Source of the DNA: Cellulomonas avistercoris
GTDB lineage: Bacteria > Actinomycetota > Actinomycetes > Actinomycetales > Cellulomonadaceae
Length of the DNA: 64,000 nucleotides
Assembly: GCF_014836445.1 (NCBI RefSeq)
Contig: NZ_JACSQV010000002.1
Location: forward strand, 196,799-260,798
Reading direction: 5' to 3'
Shown here: piece after piece, positions 35,805 to 45,795 of the stretch
How positions within the stretch are numbered: the first letter of the stretch is position 1
Layout: every line of letters starts with the position of its first letter
Notes under the pieces: model-generated
Seen by the model: the letters and a program-made list of their open reading frames with translations, nothing else
What the model was told of the DNA's origin: nothing
The model's database searches: none
Program-made: the position numbers and the translations under genes

Positions 35805-35837
35805 GTTCACCTGCCGGGGGGCGGTCGTTCACCGACG
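35805..35837 (+). promoter_or_regulatory. PHO box upstream of phoU
   Basis: GTTCACCTGCC (35805) and GTTCACCGACG (35827) are exactly 22 nt apart, two 11-nt periods, with a poor unit between. Each fits the PHO-box consensus at 10 of 11 positions. The box lies in the senX3/phoU divergent region, 43 nt before the phoU start, and could control both sides. Confidence 0.75.
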
Positions 35838-35879
35838 CGTGCGACGGTGGCGGTCGCAACGTCCGAGGAGAGGGAGCAC

Positions 35880-36554
35880 ATGCGGGACATCTTCGAGGCC
35901 GAGCTCACCCAGCTCGGCCACGACCTGGTCGCCATGAGCGGCCGCGTCGAGCAGGCCATCAGCAGCGCCGGCATCGCCCTGCTGACCGGGGACCTCCAGC
36001 TCGCGGAGTCCGTCATCGCCGACGACCTGGCGATCGACGCGCTCGAGCAGGACCTGGACGAGCGGTGCGTACGCCTGCTGGCCCAGCAGCAGCCCGTCGC
36101 GACCGACCTGCGGGTCGTCGTCTCGGCGCTGCGCATGAGCGCGTCGCTCGAGCGCATGGGCGACCTCGCGCGGCACGTCGCGCAGGTGACGCGCGCCCGG
36201 TACCCCGTCCTGGCCGTCCCGGCGGGCATGGAGGAGACGTTCACGCAGATGCAGGACGCCGCCGTGCGCGTCGCCCGCCGCGTCACCACGCTGCTCAGCA
36301 CGCGGGACATGGCGCTCGCCGAGTCGATCCAGCAGGACGACGACCTGCTCGACGAGCTGCACGCCGGCACGTTCACGGCGATGCTCGCGGGCCCGTGGGA
36401 CCGCACGACGCAGGAGACGGTCGACGTCACGCTGCTCGGGCGGTACTACGAGCGGTTCGGCGACCACGGCGTGTCGGTCGCGCGGCGCATGGTCTACCTG
36501 GTGACGGGTGACGTGGCCGACGCGCTCGACCCGGCCGCCGTGCGCGTGCGCTGA
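35880..36554 (+). CDS. phoU: Phosphate signalling protein PhoU
   Basis: A 224-residue all-helical protein with two PhoU repeats (residues 10-100 and 115-205). Each repeat has the acidic metal-binding motif, for example ALEQDLDERCVRLLA and the ERFGDHGVSVARR end. It represses the kinase when phosphate is plentiful, acting with PstB. ATG 35880 follows GAGGAGAGGGAG. A terminator separates it from convergent gpmA. Confidence 0.94.
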   Translation: MRDIFEAELTQLGHDLVAMSGRVEQAISSAGIALLTGDLQLAESVIADDLAIDALEQDLDERCVRLLAQQQPVATDLRVVVSALRMSASLERMGDLARHVAQVTRARYPVLAVPAGMEETFTQMQDAAVRVARRVTTLLSTRDMALAESIQQDDDLLDELHAGTFTAMLAGPWDRTTQETVDVTLLGRYYERFGDHGVSVARRMVYLVTGDVADALDPAAVRVR

Positions 36555-36586
36555 GGACCGCGGGGCCCATCGCGGCCCCGTGCACG

Positions 36587-36626
36587 CGAGAGGCGCCCGT
36601 CCCGGGGAGGGGGCGGGCGCCTCTCG
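36587..36626. terminator. Bidirectional terminator, phoU / gpmA
   Basis: A perfect 13-bp stem (36587-36599 with 36614-36626), extended by C-run and G-run pairing in the loop, lies between two convergent stop codons. Confidence 0.8.
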
Positions 36627-36653
36627 TCGTCGTGCGGCGCGTGGCGCTGCGGG

Positions 36654-37394
36654 TCAGCGACCCTGGTTGGCGACCGCCGCGATCGCGGCCTTGGCGGCCT
36701 CGGGGTCGAGGTAGGTGCCACCGGCCTTGACCGGCTTCAGCGTCTCCTCGTCCAGCTCGTACAGCAGCGGGATGCCCGTGGGGATGTTGATGCCGGCGAT
36801 GGTCTGCTCGTCGACGTCGTCGAGGTACTTGACGATCGAGCGGATCGAGTTGCCGTGCGCGGCGACCAGGACGACCTTGCGCGCCTGGAGGTCGGGCACG
36901 ATCTCGGCCTCCCAGTACGGCAGCGCGCGCTCGAGGACCTGCGCGAGCGCCTCGGTGCGCGGGATCGGCTCGCCCGCGTAGCGGGGGTCGGTGTCCTGCG
37001 AGTACTCGGAGCCCAGCTCGATCTCCGGCGGCGGGACGTCGTACGAGCGGCGCCAGAGCATGAACTGCTCCTCGCCGTACTCGTCGAGCGTCTCCTTCTT
37101 GTTCTTGCCCTGCAGCGCGCCGTAGTGACGCTCGTTGAGGCGCCACGACCGCTTGACGGGGATCCAGTGGCGGTCCGCGACGTCGAGCGCGAGGTTCGCG
37201 GTCGTGATCGCGCGGCGCAGCAGCGACGTGTGCACGACGTCCGGCAGCACGCCCGCGTCGGTCAGCAGCGTGCCGCCACGCTTCGCCTCCTCGACGCCCT
37301 TCTCGGACAGGGGCACGTCCACCCAGCCGGTGAACAGGTTCTTGGCGTTCCACTCGCTCTCGCCGTGGCGGAGCAGCACGAGGGTGTAGGTCAT
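36654..37394 (-). CDS. gpmA: 2,3-bisphosphoglycerate-dependent phosphoglycerate mutase
   Basis: Interconverts 3- and 2-phosphoglycerate in glycolysis. A 246-residue dPGM with the phospho-His motif [10 protein letters not shown], the second [11 protein letters not shown]rg/His region, [11 protein letters not shown] and the C-terminal [12 protein letters not shown] 37394 gives the standard length and lies 6 nt after a CAGGAT box. The long reading frame continuing upstream is not coding. Confidence 0.96.
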   Translation of the reverse strand: MTYTLVLLRHGESEWNAKNLFTGWVDVPLSEKGVEEAKRGGTLLTDAGVLPDVVHTSLLRRAITTANLALDVADRHWIPVKRSWRLNERHYGALQGKNKKETLDEYGEEQFMLWRRSYDVPPPEIELGSEYSQDTDPRYAGEPIPRTEALAQVLERALPYWEAEIVPDLQARKVVLVAAHGNSIRSIVKYLDDVDEQTIAGINIPTGIPLLYELDEETLKPVKAGGTYLDPEAAKAAIAAVANQGR

Positions 37395-37564
37395 GGGTTC
37401 ATCCTGCCGCAGCACGCGGTGGGTGGCGCAGGGACGTCCGTCCCCTGGGCCCCGCGACAGGCCCGACCCCCCGGGCGGGGGCGCGGCCGTGAGCGCGCCA
37501 CCGCCCGGGGCCGGACGGTCCTCGTCCACCCCTGCTCCCGCGAGGTCGGTGCGCGGGCGACGGC

Positions 37565-38101
37565 TCAGACGCTGGTCGAGCTCGCCTCGGCGAGAGCCGC
37601 CTCCAGCTCCTTGCGGTCCGCCTTTAGCTCCTTCTTCAGGAGCTTGCTGCCACGGCTCAGGGCCTCGTCGACCCGGGCCTCGACGTCCTCCGCCGCGACG
37701 ATCAGGACGGCGCTGTGGCCCTCGTCGAGGTGCTCCCCCAGCTCCTTGAGGTCCTTGCGGCTCAGGCCGGCCACGACGTGCCCCGCGAGAGCGCCCACGA
37801 CCAGTCCGCCGCCCGCGCCCCACGCCAGCCCGGCGCCGATGACGACCGCCGGGAACAGCGCGCTGAGCGCCCCGACGGCGAGGCCGATGCCGAGCCCCGC
37901 AGCACCTCCCTGGACCACCGGCTGCTCGTGTCGCTTGACGATCTTGACCTTGCCGTCCTCGCGGTGCGTCACCACGGCGGCGTCGTAGGTGTCGGCCAGG
38001 TCCCAGGTCCGGTACAGCTCCTTCGCCGCGTCGTAGTCGGCGAGCGCGTCCTCCACGTTGTCGTACGAGTTGATGATGATCGTGAAGCTGTCGAGTGCCA
38101 T
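37565..38101 (-). CDS. DUF1269-type membrane protein
   Basis: A 178-residue protein of the DUF1269 class. An N-terminal soluble part (1-65, [17 protein letters not shown]) with a KIVKRHE strand is followed by a Gly/Ala-rich hydrophobic glycine-zipper-like region (68-112) and a Lys-rich helical tail. Members are linked to stress or membrane proteins but have no proven role. ATG 38101 has GGAG 10 nt upstream. The 170 nt downstream of the gene hold G-rich and C-rich inverted repeats but no clear gene. Confidence 0.82.
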   Translation of the reverse strand: MALDSFTIIINSYDNVEDALADYDAAKELYRTWDLADTYDAAVVTHREDGKVKIVKRHEQPVVQGGAAGLGIGLAVGALSALFPAVVIGAGLAWGAGGGLVVGALAGHVVAGLSRKDLKELGEHLDEGHSAVLIVAAEDVEARVDEALSRGSKLLKKELKADRKELEAALAEASSTSV

Positions 38102-38220
38102 GACGGTGCTCCATCGCAGGTCCGTGGCGCCGTTCGGATAACGCGCCCCCCGTGGGTCCAGTGCATGCCGCGTGAGCAGGGCGCGCAACCGGTCCGGGGA
38201 GCGGGCAGGCGCCCCGGGGG

Positions 38221-39555
38221 TCAGCGGGTGGGTTCGGCGGCGATGTCGTAGACCTTGAGGACCTGGTCGGCGGCCGTGGGCCACGCGTAGCGCTCGGCCA
38301 CCTGACGGGCGCCGACGGCCCAGCGGGCGCGGCGCTCGTCGTCCGCGAGCGCGGCCGCGATGACGTCCGCCCAGTCCTGGGGGTCGTGGCCCGGGACGAG
38401 CCGGCCCGAGACGTCGTCGTCGACCACGGTCCGCAGGCCGCCGACGTCCGCCGCGAGCACGGGCGTGCCGCTGGCCTGCGCCTCGACGGCCACGAGCCCG
38501 AACGACTCCGAGCGCGACGGCATCGCCACGAGGTCCGCGGCGCGGTACCACGAGACGAGCTCGTCGCGCGGGGCGGGCGGGCGGACGACCACGTCGTCGT
38601 CGACGCCGAGCGTGACGGCCAGCGCGCGCAGCTCGCGCACCGCGGTGAGCCGGCCGGACGGGCCGCCGAGCACCACGAGCAGCGGCACGGGCCGCCCGCT
38701 CGCGCGCAGCGCCCCGACGGCGCGCACCAGGACGTCCGGGGCCTTGAGCGGCTGGACGCGCCCCGCGAACAGCACGACGGGCCGGTCCGTCGGCAGGCCG
38801 AGGCGCCGTCGGGCCTCGTCGCGCGCACCCGGCGGGCCGGGCCGGAAGCGGTCGAGGTCCACCCCGGGCTCGACGACGTGCACGCGCGCCGGGTCGGCGC
38901 CGTAGAGGTCGACCAGCTCGCGCGCCTCGACGGACGTCGACGCGACGAGCGCGTCGGCGTCCGCGACGACCTGCTCCTCACCCACGACGCGGACGCTCGG
39001 CTCGGGGGTGTCACCGGGGCCCAGGCTCGCGTTCTTCACCTTGGCCAGCGTGTGGGCCGTGTGCACGAGCGGCACCTCCCAGCGCTGCGCCGCGATCGCC
39101 CCGACCTGCCCCGACAGCCAGTAGTGCGAGTGCACGACGTCGTACCAGCCGGGACGACGTGCCGCCTCGGACCGCAGGACGCCGGCGGCCATGCCGCACA
39201 GCACGCCCGGCAGGTCGTTCTTGTCGAGCGCCTCGAAGGGCCCGGCCGGCACGTGGTGGACGAGCACGGGCGGCGTCACGCCGGGCGGGACGTCGTCCGC
39301 GAGCAGGACGTCGCGCGCGTCGTGCGGCGACAGCGGGCGCCCCGCGGCGTCGGCGCCGTCGAGCACGACCGTCTCGGGGCTGTCGGACCGCGTCGCGCGC
39401 GTGAACACCTCGACGCGTGCACCGCGGGCCGCGAGCGCGTGCGCGAGCTCCAGGACGTACACGTTCATGCCGCCCGCATCACCCGTGCCGGGCTGGTCGA
39501 GCGGGGAGGTGTGCACCGAGAGCATGGCGACGCGCGGCGCTCGGTCGGTGGTCAC
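38221..39555 (-). CDS. mshA: D-inositol-3-phosphate glycosyltransferase (mycothiol synthesis)
   Basis: First committed step of mycothiol synthesis, joining UDP-GlcNAc to inositol phosphate. A 444-residue GT4/GT-B enzyme with the MshA-specific [55 protein letters not shown] and [21 protein letters not shown] 39555 lies 6 nt after GACAAT, so it is probably leaderless. Its presence supports an actinobacterial host. Confidence 0.92.
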   Translation of the reverse strand: MTTDRAPRVAMLSVHTSPLDQPGTGDAGGMNVYVLELAHALAARGARVEVFTRATRSDSPETVVLDGADAAGRPLSPHDARDVLLADDVPPGVTPPVLVHHVPAGPFEALDKNDLPGVLCGMAAGVLRSEAARRPGWYDVVHSHYWLSGQVGAIAAQRWEVPLVHTAHTLAKVKNASLGPGDTPEPSVRVVGEEQVVADADALVASTSVEARELVDLYGADPARVHVVEPGVDLDRFRPGPPGARDEARRRLGLPTDRPVVLFAGRVQPLKAPDVLVRAVGALRASGRPVPLLVVLGGPSGRLTAVRELRALAVTLGVDDDVVVRPPAPRDELVSWYRAADLVAMPSRSESFGLVAVEAQASGTPVLAADVGGLRTVVDDDVSGRLVPGHDPQDWADVIAAALADDERRARWAVGARQVAERYAWPTAADQVLKVYDIAAEPTR

Positions 39556-39618
39556 CGGACCATTGTCACCCGCGGCGCAGCGGCGCGCCGCGGGGTGCCG
39601 GTGGCCGCGACGGCCCGC

Positions 39619-40140
39619 TCAGCCGCGCGCGACGGGGACGCGGCCGCGTGCGCGCTCGGTGTCGGCCATGACGCGCAGGGACACGCCGATGCCGTAGGTG
39701 ACGAAGTCGCCGTGGGGCGTCAGGCGTACCAGGACCACACCGCCACGCTCGCCGTCCGGTTCGGTCACGCCGCGCAGCAGGCGGCGGCGCACGGCGTCGG
39801 GCGCGTCGTCGGGCGTCAGCAGCTGCGCGGTCGCCCGGAACGTGATGGTGGCCGGCGGGATGGGCGCGACGAGCGCGAGCAGTCCGCCGCGGCGGACGGG
39901 GACCGTCGCGGACACCTCCGGCTGGTGCCGCAGGTGCGCGACCTTCCAGTCCGTCGCGGCGGCGGCGAACCACAGGTCGTCGCCCTCCACGGCCGGGGAG
40001 ACCCCGACGCTGCGGCCCTCGCCGCGGCGGTTGACCATCCCGACGACGACGAACGGCTGGCGCGCGACGGTCGCCCACACCTGCGCGGAGGTCAGCCGTG
40101 GGCCGGGGGCGGCCGGAGCGTCGCTCGGGGCGTGGGACAT
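39619..40140 (-). CDS. Pyridoxamine 5'-phosphate oxidase-family protein
   Basis: A 173-residue split-beta-barrel flavin/F420-type protein. [29 protein letters not shown] and [17 protein letters not shown] are the cofactor-binding strands of the PPOX-like class. The true cofactor (FMN or F420) and substrate are not clear. ATG 40140 is preceded by GGAGGAG. It stands alone on the minus strand. Confidence 0.85.
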   Translation of the reverse strand: MSHAPSDAPAAPGPRLTSAQVWATVARQPFVVVGMVNRRGEGRSVGVSPAVEGDDLWFAAAATDWKVAHLRHQPEVSATVPVRRGGLLALVAPIPPATITFRATAQLLTPDDAPDAVRRRLLRGVTEPDGERGGVVLVRLTPHGDFVTYGIGVSLRVMADTERARGRVPVARG

Positions 40141-40221
40141 GGGACTCCTCCAGGGACGGTGGTGCGGACGACGGCACGGGGGCCGCCGCGCGCGACGCTA
40201 CTCCCTGGCGCGGGGGCGACC

Positions 40222-41304
40222 TCAGCGGGGCGCGACGGGCACCACGCAGGCCGGCGAGCGCAGGCCGGTCCGGGACACCTCGGCGCCGTGCGGGTCGTGG
40301 ACGACGAGCGCGTGCGCGTCCTGCAGCGCGACGACCGTCCAGCCGTGCACGACCTCGAGGTGACGCGGCGTCGGGCCGCCGAGCGGCTGCGTGCGCGGCT
40401 CGGCGAGGGAGCCGTCGGCGTGCACGTCGAACACGCTGACGACGTCCGGACCCTGCAGCCCCAGGGCACGCACGCCCAGGAGGAGCCGGTCGCCGTCGAG
40501 CAGGACGTGCGACGGCGAGCGGCGCACACCGTCGGCGGACTCCTCCTGCGGGACGGCCGGCACCTGCTGCACCGCGGTGCCCGTGGCGGTGGGCGCGTCC
40601 CACAGCAGCACGTGGACGCTCGCGTCGAGCTCGCCCGCGACGTAGAGCCGCGAGCCGTCGGGGGCGAAGACGACGTGCCGGGGACCGGTGCCCGGGCCGA
40701 GGGTGGCGGCGACGCCGTCCGGGGTGAGCAGACCGTCGTCGCCGCGGGCGTACCGCCGCAGCTCGTCGGTGCCGAGGTCCGCGACCAGGACGTGCCGGCG
40801 GTCCGGGGTCAGCGCGACGAAGTGCGCGTGCGGGCCCTCCTGGCGGTCCGTCTGCGGGCCCGTCCCGACGTGGTCGAACGTCTGCGCGGGACGTCCGGAC
40901 GCGACGACCTCCGGGGTGAAGGCACCGTCGGGCGTCAGCGGCACGACGCCCAGGACGCCGTCGACGTAGTTGGCGACGTACAGCGTGTCGTCGACGACGA
41001 GCAGGTGGCAGGGCGCCACGCCGCCGGACGCGACGGTGGCGCGCGCGGTCAGGCCGCCGTCGTCGTCGACCGCGAACGCCGTCACCGACCCGGGGTCGCT
41101 CTCCCCCACCGCGTACAGCCACCGGCCGCCGGGGTGCGTCGCGACGAACGTCGGCGCGGGGGTCTCGACGACGAGCCGCGGCTCGCCCAGCGCACCCGTC
41201 GTCTCGTCGAGGTCGACGCGCCACACCCCCTCGCCGAGCCCGGCCGCGGTGCCGATGCCGGCGTGCGGGAAGGTGCCGATCCACAGGGGTGTCGTCGCGC
41301 TCAC
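40222..41304 (-). CDS. Lactonase / 6-phosphogluconolactonase-like beta-propeller
   Basis: A 360-residue seven-bladed propeller of the YbhE/lactonase_7-blade family. [37 protein letters not shown] and [21 protein letters not shown] are the blade repeats. It may hydrolyse 6-phosphogluconolactone or another sugar lactone. GTG 41304 is 6 nt after TAGGGT (41311-41316), hence probably leaderless. The gene is 39 nt downstream of the ROK regulator's end. Confidence 0.9.
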   Translation of the reverse strand: MSATTPLWIGTFPHAGIGTAAGLGEGVWRVDLDETTGALGEPRLVVETPAPTFVATHPGGRWLYAVGESDPGSVTAFAVDDDGGLTARATVASGGVAPCHLLVVDDTLYVANYVDGVLGVVPLTPDGAFTPEVVASGRPAQTFDHVGTGPQTDRQEGPHAHFVALTPDRRHVLVADLGTDELRRYARGDDGLLTPDGVAATLGPGTGPRHVVFAPDGSRLYVAGELDASVHVLLWDAPTATGTAVQQVPAVPQEESADGVRRSPSHVLLDGDRLLLGVRALGLQGPDVVSVFDVHADGSLAEPRTQPLGGPTPRHLEVVHGWTVVALQDAHALVVHDPHGAEVSRTGLRSPACVVPVAPR

Positions 41305-41310
41305 GTCAGG

Positions 41311-41316
41311 ACCCTA
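41311..41316 (-). promoter_or_regulatory. -10 box TAGGGT of the lactonase gene
   Basis: TAGGGT on the minus strand is 6 nt from GTG 41304. It gives the lactonase its own transcript, separate from the ROK gene. Confidence 0.45.
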
Positions 41317-41343
41317 CGCAGAGCCGCCCCGGCCCGCCTCGTC

Positions 41344-42666
41344 TCAGGAGGTCGTCGCGAACCAGGGGGTCGGGTCGGAGACGACCGTGCGCAGGACCGC
41401 GAGCGCGCCGCCCGTCATCGCCGGGTAGTCCCCCGCGGCCGAGCGGCACACGGACGGGGCCGACCAGTCGGCGAAGATGACGCGGTCGGCCAGCGCCTCG
41501 CGGACGACGTCCTGGACGTCGTCGTAGACGAGCGCGAAGGTCCCGCCGAGCACGACCTCGCTGACGTCGACCACGTTGGCGACGGTCGCGACCGCGAGGC
41601 CCAGCCAGCGTGCGGCACCGCGGACGGCCTGCCGCGCGCGGGCGTCACCGGCGGCCAGCGCGGCGACGACGTCCGCGAACGGGGCCCCGGGTGCCAGCCC
41701 GGCGGCCCGGGCGATGGCGTCCTGGCCCGCGCGCTGCTCGAGCGACACCGGGCGCGCGCCGTCGAGGCCGCCGTCGACGACGACGTGCCCGATCTCGCCG
41801 CCCCAGCCGTGCCGGCCCAGGAAGATCTCGCCGTCGAGCACGAGCGCACCACCGACGCCGACCTCGCCCGACACGTAGAGGAACGACGGCGCGACGCGCC
41901 CTCGGCGCGCGTGGGCCTCGGCGCGTGCGGCGAGGTTCGCCTCGTTGGCGACGCGTGGCGGCAGGTCCGCGAGGACGGGGTGCGCCGCGAGGCGTCCGAC
42001 CACGTCGACGTCGCGCCACCCGAGGTTCGGCGCGTAGCGCAGGGGCCCGGTGACGCGGTCGACCAGGCCGGGGAGGGCGAGCGCGGTGCCCGCGACGCGG
42101 ACGCCGTCGGCCGCGAGCGACGCCAGGACCGGTGCCGCGAGCTGCGCGAGCCGGTCCAGCACGGCGTCGGGGTCGCTGCCGCGCAGGTCGGCACGCTCGA
42201 CCGTCTCGACGAGCACACCCCCCGCGAGGTCCACGGCCCGCAGCCCGAGGTAGTCGACGTTGACCTCCATGCCGACGCCCGCGACGCGACCGGGCGTGGG
42301 CGCGAGCGGCACGGCGGGGCGTCCGGCACGGGCGACGACGACGGGGTCGAGCTCGCGGACGAGGCCGGCCTCGATGAGCAGGTCGACCAGGCCGGTGACC
42401 GTGCCGCGTGCCAGGCCGGTGGCCGAGGCGATCTGCGCGCGGGAGGGCGGCGACGGCGCGTCGACGACCTGCGCGAGCGTCACGGACAGGTTGTGGGTGC
42501 GCATCTGGGCCTGCCGCGCGGCCCGTCCGCGGTCCGGGACGCGCTCGGCCGCCCGGCCCTCGCGCGTGCGCGGGGCGTCGTCCGGGATGGCCGCCGCAGG
42601 CTGCTGCGGGGTTGCGGCGGCGACGTCGACGGCGCGAGCGCCGGGTTCGTCGTCCACCCTCGGCAT
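41344..42666 (-). CDS. xylR: ROK-family transcriptional regulator, probable xylose repressor
   Basis: A 440-residue ROK repressor. An Ala/Pro-rich arm (1-50) is followed by a winged helix (about 55-115, [25 protein letters not shown]) and an ASKHA sugar-binding domain with [13 protein letters not shown] and [10 protein letters not shown]. The zinc motif CxCGxxGCxE that normally follows GEIGH is missing; there is no Cys there. ATG 42666 is 6 nt after TAGGGT. Divergent from xylA, so it most likely represses xylAB; the xylR name is by position. Confidence 0.87.
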   Translation of the reverse strand: MPRVDDEPGARAVDVAAATPQQPAAAIPDDAPRTREGRAAERVPDRGRAARQAQMRTHNLSVTLAQVVDAPSPPSRAQIASATGLARGTVTGLVDLLIEAGLVRELDPVVVARAGRPAVPLAPTPGRVAGVGMEVNVDYLGLRAVDLAGGVLVETVERADLRGSDPDAVLDRLAQLAAPVLASLAADGVRVAGTALALPGLVDRVTGPLRYAPNLGWRDVDVVGRLAAHPVLADLPPRVANEANLAARAEAHARRGRVAPSFLYVSGEVGVGGALVLDGEIFLGRHGWGGEIGHVVVDGGLDGARPVSLEQRAGQDAIARAAGLAPGAPFADVVAALAAGDARARQAVRGAARWLGLAVATVANVVDVSEVVLGGTFALVYDDVQDVVREALADRVIFADWSAPSVCRSAAGDYPAMTGGALAVLRTVVSDPTPWFATTS

Positions 42667-42669
42667 GGC

Positions 42670-42704
42670 TTGACCCTATCGACTCCCGGGGATAAATTCA
42701 TCCC
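42670..42704 (+). promoter_or_regulatory. xylA promoter and overlapping ROK operator
   Basis: TTGACC (42670-42675), a 17-nt spacer and TAAATT (42693-42698) make a good promoter toward xylA with a leader of about 60 nt. GGGAT (42689-42693) and ATCCC (42700-42704) form an inverted repeat around the -10. On the other strand TAGGGT (42673-42678) is the ROK gene's own -10. A bound repressor would cover the xylA -10 and lie near the ROK start. Confidence 0.7.
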
Positions 42705-42765
42705 GAGAACAAAACCCGGTCGCTCGGTGACGTGCGTCCGGTCCGCACTCGACGTGGAGGCGTCC

Positions 42766-43956
42766 ATGGTTCGCAAGCCCACCCCTGAAGACAAGTTTTC
42801 CTTCGGTCTCTGGACCGTCGGCTGGAACGCGCAGGACCCGTTCGGCGCCGCCACCCGCCCGTGGCTCGACCCGGTCGAGTCCGTGCACAAGCTCGCCGAG
42901 CTCGGCGCCTCGCACGTGACCTTCCACGACGACGACGTCGTCCCGTTCGGCTCCTCGGACGCCGAGCGCGAGAAGATCCTCGACCGCTTCCGCGGCGCGC
43001 TGGCCGACACCGGCATCACGGTCGAGATGGTCACGACCAACACGTTCACGCACCCCGTCTTCAAGGACGGCGCGTTCACGTCGAACGACCGCCGCGTGCG
43101 CCGCTACGCGCTGCGCAAGATCCTGCGCAACGTCGACCTGGCGGCCTCGCTCGACGCCGACACGTTCGTCATGTGGGGCGGCCGCGAGGGCGCCGAGTAC
43201 GACAGCGCGAAGGACCTCTACGCGGCGCACCAGGCGTACGCCGACGGCATCGACACCGTCGCGGCGTACATCAAGGAGAAGGGCTACGGCCTGCGCATCG
43301 CGATCGAGCCCAAGCCCAACGAGCCCCGCGGCGACATCCTGCTCCCGACGATCGGGCACGCGCTCGGCCTCATCGCCAAGCTCGAGCACGGCGACATCGT
43401 CGGCCTCAACCCGGAGACGGGCCACGAGCAGATGGCCGGCCTGAACTACACGACCGGCCTCGCGCAGGCGCTGTGGGCCGAGAAGCTCTTCCACATCGAC
43501 CTCAACGGCCAGCGCGGCATCAAGTACGACCAGGACCTGGTCTTCGGCCACGGCGACCTGTTCTCCGCGTTCGCGACGGTCGACCTCGTCGAGAACGGCT
43601 TCCCCAGCGGCGGCCCGAAGTACGACGGCCCGGTGCACTTCGACTACAAGCCCTCGCGCACCGAGGACTTCGAGGGCGTGTGGGCCTCGGCCGCCGCCAA
43701 CATGTCGACGTACATCCTGCTCAAGGAGCGGGCGCAGGCGTTCCGCGCCGACCCCGAGGTCCAGGAGGCCATGGAGGCCGCCGGCGTCTTCGAGCTCGCG
43801 AAGCCCACGCTGAACGAGGGCGAGTCGCTCGAGGACTTCCTCGCGGACCGCTCCGCGTTCGAGGACTTCGACGTCGAGGAGGTCGCCAAGCACGGCTTCG
43901 GCTTCGTCCGCCTCAACCAGCTCGCGGTCGAGCACGCCATGGGCGCGCGCGGCTGA
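42766..43956 (+). CDS. xylA: Xylose isomerase
   Basis: Converts D-xylose to D-xylulose. The 396-residue protein is the class I length. Catalytic His54 and Asp57 lie in FHDDDVVPF, Glu181 and Lys183 in [11 protein letters not shown], and the second metal set in [18 protein letters not shown] 42766 is 8 nt after GGAGG. The next gene is xylulokinase, across a 147-nt gap containing a hairpin. Confidence 0.98.
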   Translation: MVRKPTPEDKFSFGLWTVGWNAQDPFGAATRPWLDPVESVHKLAELGASHVTFHDDDVVPFGSSDAEREKILDRFRGALADTGITVEMVTTNTFTHPVFKDGAFTSNDRRVRRYALRKILRNVDLAASLDADTFVMWGGREGAEYDSAKDLYAAHQAYADGIDTVAAYIKEKGYGLRIAIEPKPNEPRGDILLPTIGHALGLIAKLEHGDIVGLNPETGHEQMAGLNYTTGLAQALWAEKLFHIDLNGQRGIKYDQDLVFGHGDLFSAFATVDLVENGFPSGGPKYDGPVHFDYKPSRTEDFEGVWASAAANMSTYILLKERAQAFRADPEVQEAMEAAGVFELAKPTLNEGESLEDFLADRSAFEDFDVEEVAKHGFGFVRLNQLAVEHAMGARG

Positions 43957-43970
43957 CCTGAGCACCACCT

Positions 43971-44003
43971 GACGCCCGGGGAGCCTCGCGCTCCCCGGGC
44001 GTC
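43971..44003 (+). terminator. Hairpin between xylA and xylB
   Basis: A perfect 13-bp stem (43971-43983 with 43991-44003) and 7-nt loop lie 14 nt after the xylA stop. It may end or attenuate transcription before xylB, lowering kinase relative to isomerase. Confidence 0.75.
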
Positions 44004-44103
44004 GCCCGTCCCGGCACCCGACGTCCGAGCGGGCCGGCCCGACGACCGCTCGGACACCTCACGCCCGGCAGCGCCGGGCATCTGGCGCAAGGGAGCACAC
44101 GCG

Positions 44104-45543
44104 ATGACGCTCGTGGCAGGTGTGGACTCGTCCACGCAGTCGTGCAAGGTGGTCGTGCGGGACGCACGGACCGGTGAGCTGGTGCGGCAGGGCCGCGCCC
44201 GGCACCCGGAGGGCACCGAGGTGCACCCGCACCACTGGTGGGACGCGCTGCAGACGGCCATCGCCGATGCGGGCGGTCTCGACGACGTCGAGGCGATCAG
44301 CGTCGGCGGGCAGCAGCACGGCATGGTCGTGCTCGACGCCGACGGCGAGGTGATCCGCGAGGCGCTGCTGTGGAACGACACGCGCTCGGCGCAGGCCGCG
44401 CGGGACCTCATCTCCGAGCTCGGTGACGGCGACGTCGCCGCCGGTGCCCAGGCGTGGGCCGACGCGATCGGGTCCGTCCCCGTCGCCTCGCTCACGGTGA
44501 CCAAGCTGCGGTGGCTGCGCGACAACGAGCCGGAGAACGCCGCACGCGTCGCCGCGGTCGCCCTCCCCCACGACTGGCTGACGTGGAAGCTCGCGGGCGG
44601 TATGGCCGGGGTCGGGTTCGACGGGCTCATCACGGACCGGTCCGACGCGTCGGGCACGGGCTACTGGTCGCCGTTCACCGAGGACTACCGCACGGACCTG
44701 CTCGAGATGGCGCTCGGCAGCGTGCCGCGTCTGCCGCGCGTGCTCGCCGCGAACGAGGCCGGCCCGGTCGCGCCCGCGTTCGCGCTGAAGCCCGTGCTCG
44801 GCCCGGGCGCCGGCGACAACGCCGCAGCCGCCCTCGCGCTCGGTCTGCTGCCGGGCGACGTCGCGGTGTCCCTCGGGACGTCGGGCGTGGTCTCGGCCAT
44901 CGCGTCCGCGCCGATCGCCGACGGCACGGGTCTGGTCACCGGGTTCGCCGACGCGACCGGCTCCTACCTGCCCCTCGCGGTCACGCTCAACGCCTCGCGC
45001 GTGCTCGACGCGGCCTGCCGGATGCTCGGCGTCGACCACCCGGGGCTCTCGGAGCTCGCGCTCGCCGCCCCGGCGGGTGCCGACGGCCTCGTGCACATCC
45101 CCTACCTCGAGGGTGAGCGCACCCCGAACAAGCCGATGTCCACCGGCGCCCTGCACGGCATGCGCCTGGCGAACACGACGCCCGCGCACGTCGCGCGCGC
45201 CGCGGTCGAGGGCATGCTCTGCTCCCTCGCCGACGGCATCGACGCCATGCGCGCCGTGGGCGTGCCGGTCGAGCGCGTGTTCCTCATCGGCGGCGGCGCA
45301 CAGTCCGAGGCCGTGCGCCGCATCATCCCGTCGATCATGGGGGTCGACGTGCAGGTGCCGACGCCCGGCGAGTACGTCGCCGACGGTGCCGCGCGGCAGG
45401 CCGCGTGGGTGCTGTCCGGTCAGGACGCCCCGCCGTCGTGGTCGGCGTCGTCCGGCGCCGAGGTCATGACGGGTCAGCCGACGCCGGTCGTCCGCGAGCA
45501 GTACGCCGCGGCCCGCGACCTGACGGTCGACCGCCCGGCCTGA
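44104..45543 (+). CDS. xylB: Xylulokinase
   Basis: Phosphorylates D-xylulose to feed the pentose phosphate pathway. A 479-residue FGGY kinase with the N-terminal [14 protein letters not shown], substrate motif [26 protein letters not shown] (catalytic Asp region), nucleotide-binding [10 protein letters not shown] and [15 protein letters not shown] 44104 follows AAGGGAG. Same strand as xylA. Confidence 0.97.
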   Translation: MTLVAGVDSSTQSCKVVVRDARTGELVRQGRARHPEGTEVHPHHWWDALQTAIADAGGLDDVEAISVGGQQHGMVVLDADGEVIREALLWNDTRSAQAARDLISELGDGDVAAGAQAWADAIGSVPVASLTVTKLRWLRDNEPENAARVAAVALPHDWLTWKLAGGMAGVGFDGLITDRSDASGTGYWSPFTEDYRTDLLEMALGSVPRLPRVLAANEAGPVAPAFALKPVLGPGAGDNAAAALALGLLPGDVAVSLGTSGVVSAIASAPIADGTGLVTGFADATGSYLPLAVTLNASRVLDAACRMLGVDHPGLSELALAAPAGADGLVHIPYLEGERTPNKPMSTGALHGMRLANTTPAHVARAAVEGMLCSLADGIDAMRAVGVPVERVFLIGGGAQSEAVRRIIPSIMGVDVQVPTPGEYVADGAARQAAWVLSGQDAPPSWSASSGAEVMTGQPTPVVREQYAAARDLTVDRPA

Positions 45544-45552
45544 CCCGAGCCG

Positions 45553-45700
45553 GATCGCTCTCTCACCACCTAGGGCTACCCCCAAGGGCGTGAGAGAGCA
45601 ATCCAGCCCACCACCCCACCCCTCCCCCACCCCTCCCGGGCGTGAGAGAGCGATCGAGTCGCCCGGGCGGGTGGGCGAGGCGGCTGGATTGCTCTCTCAC
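45553..45700. repeat. Four-copy GTGAGAGAGC(A/G)ATC inverted-repeat array
   Basis: Copies lie at 45553-45566 (reverse), 45590-45608 (forward), 45642-45656 (forward) and 45682-45700 (reverse). Copies 1 and 3 share the CGATC form, and copies 2 and 4 share CAATCCAGCC. Each pair can therefore form its own long-range stem, and the two stems interlock as a possible pseudoknot. The spacers are C-rich. It lies between xylB and a normal terminator and codes for nothing recognised. Confidence 0.8.
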
Positions 45701-45718
45701 CATCGGGGGTGGGGGCGA

Positions 45719-45755
45719 CGAAGGGGCCGGCACCTGTGCGGGGCCGGCCCCTTCG
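45719..45755. terminator. Terminator between xylB and lsr2
   Basis: A perfect 13-bp stem (45719-45731 with 45743-45755) and an 11-nt loop lie between convergent genes. Confidence 0.8.
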
Positions 45756-45795
45756 CGTGCGTCACGCCTCCCCGACGTGACGCGAGACGTCTCGC

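Noticed and set aside
36654..39014. Long N-terminal extension of phosphoglycerate mutase
   Set aside because: The upstream frame is antisense-like and crosses two other minus-strand genes in a different frame. ATG 37394 gives the normal family length.
38386..43956. Open frame of 1856 codons on the plus strand running through mshA, PPOX, lactonase and ROK genes
   Set aside because: Only its last 397 codons are real (xylA). The rest is antisense to four well-supported minus-strand genes, and long stop-free antisense frames are normal at this GC content.
45553..45700. CRISPR-like array
   Set aside because: Copies alternate in orientation, spacers are uneven and C-rich, and no cas genes are present.
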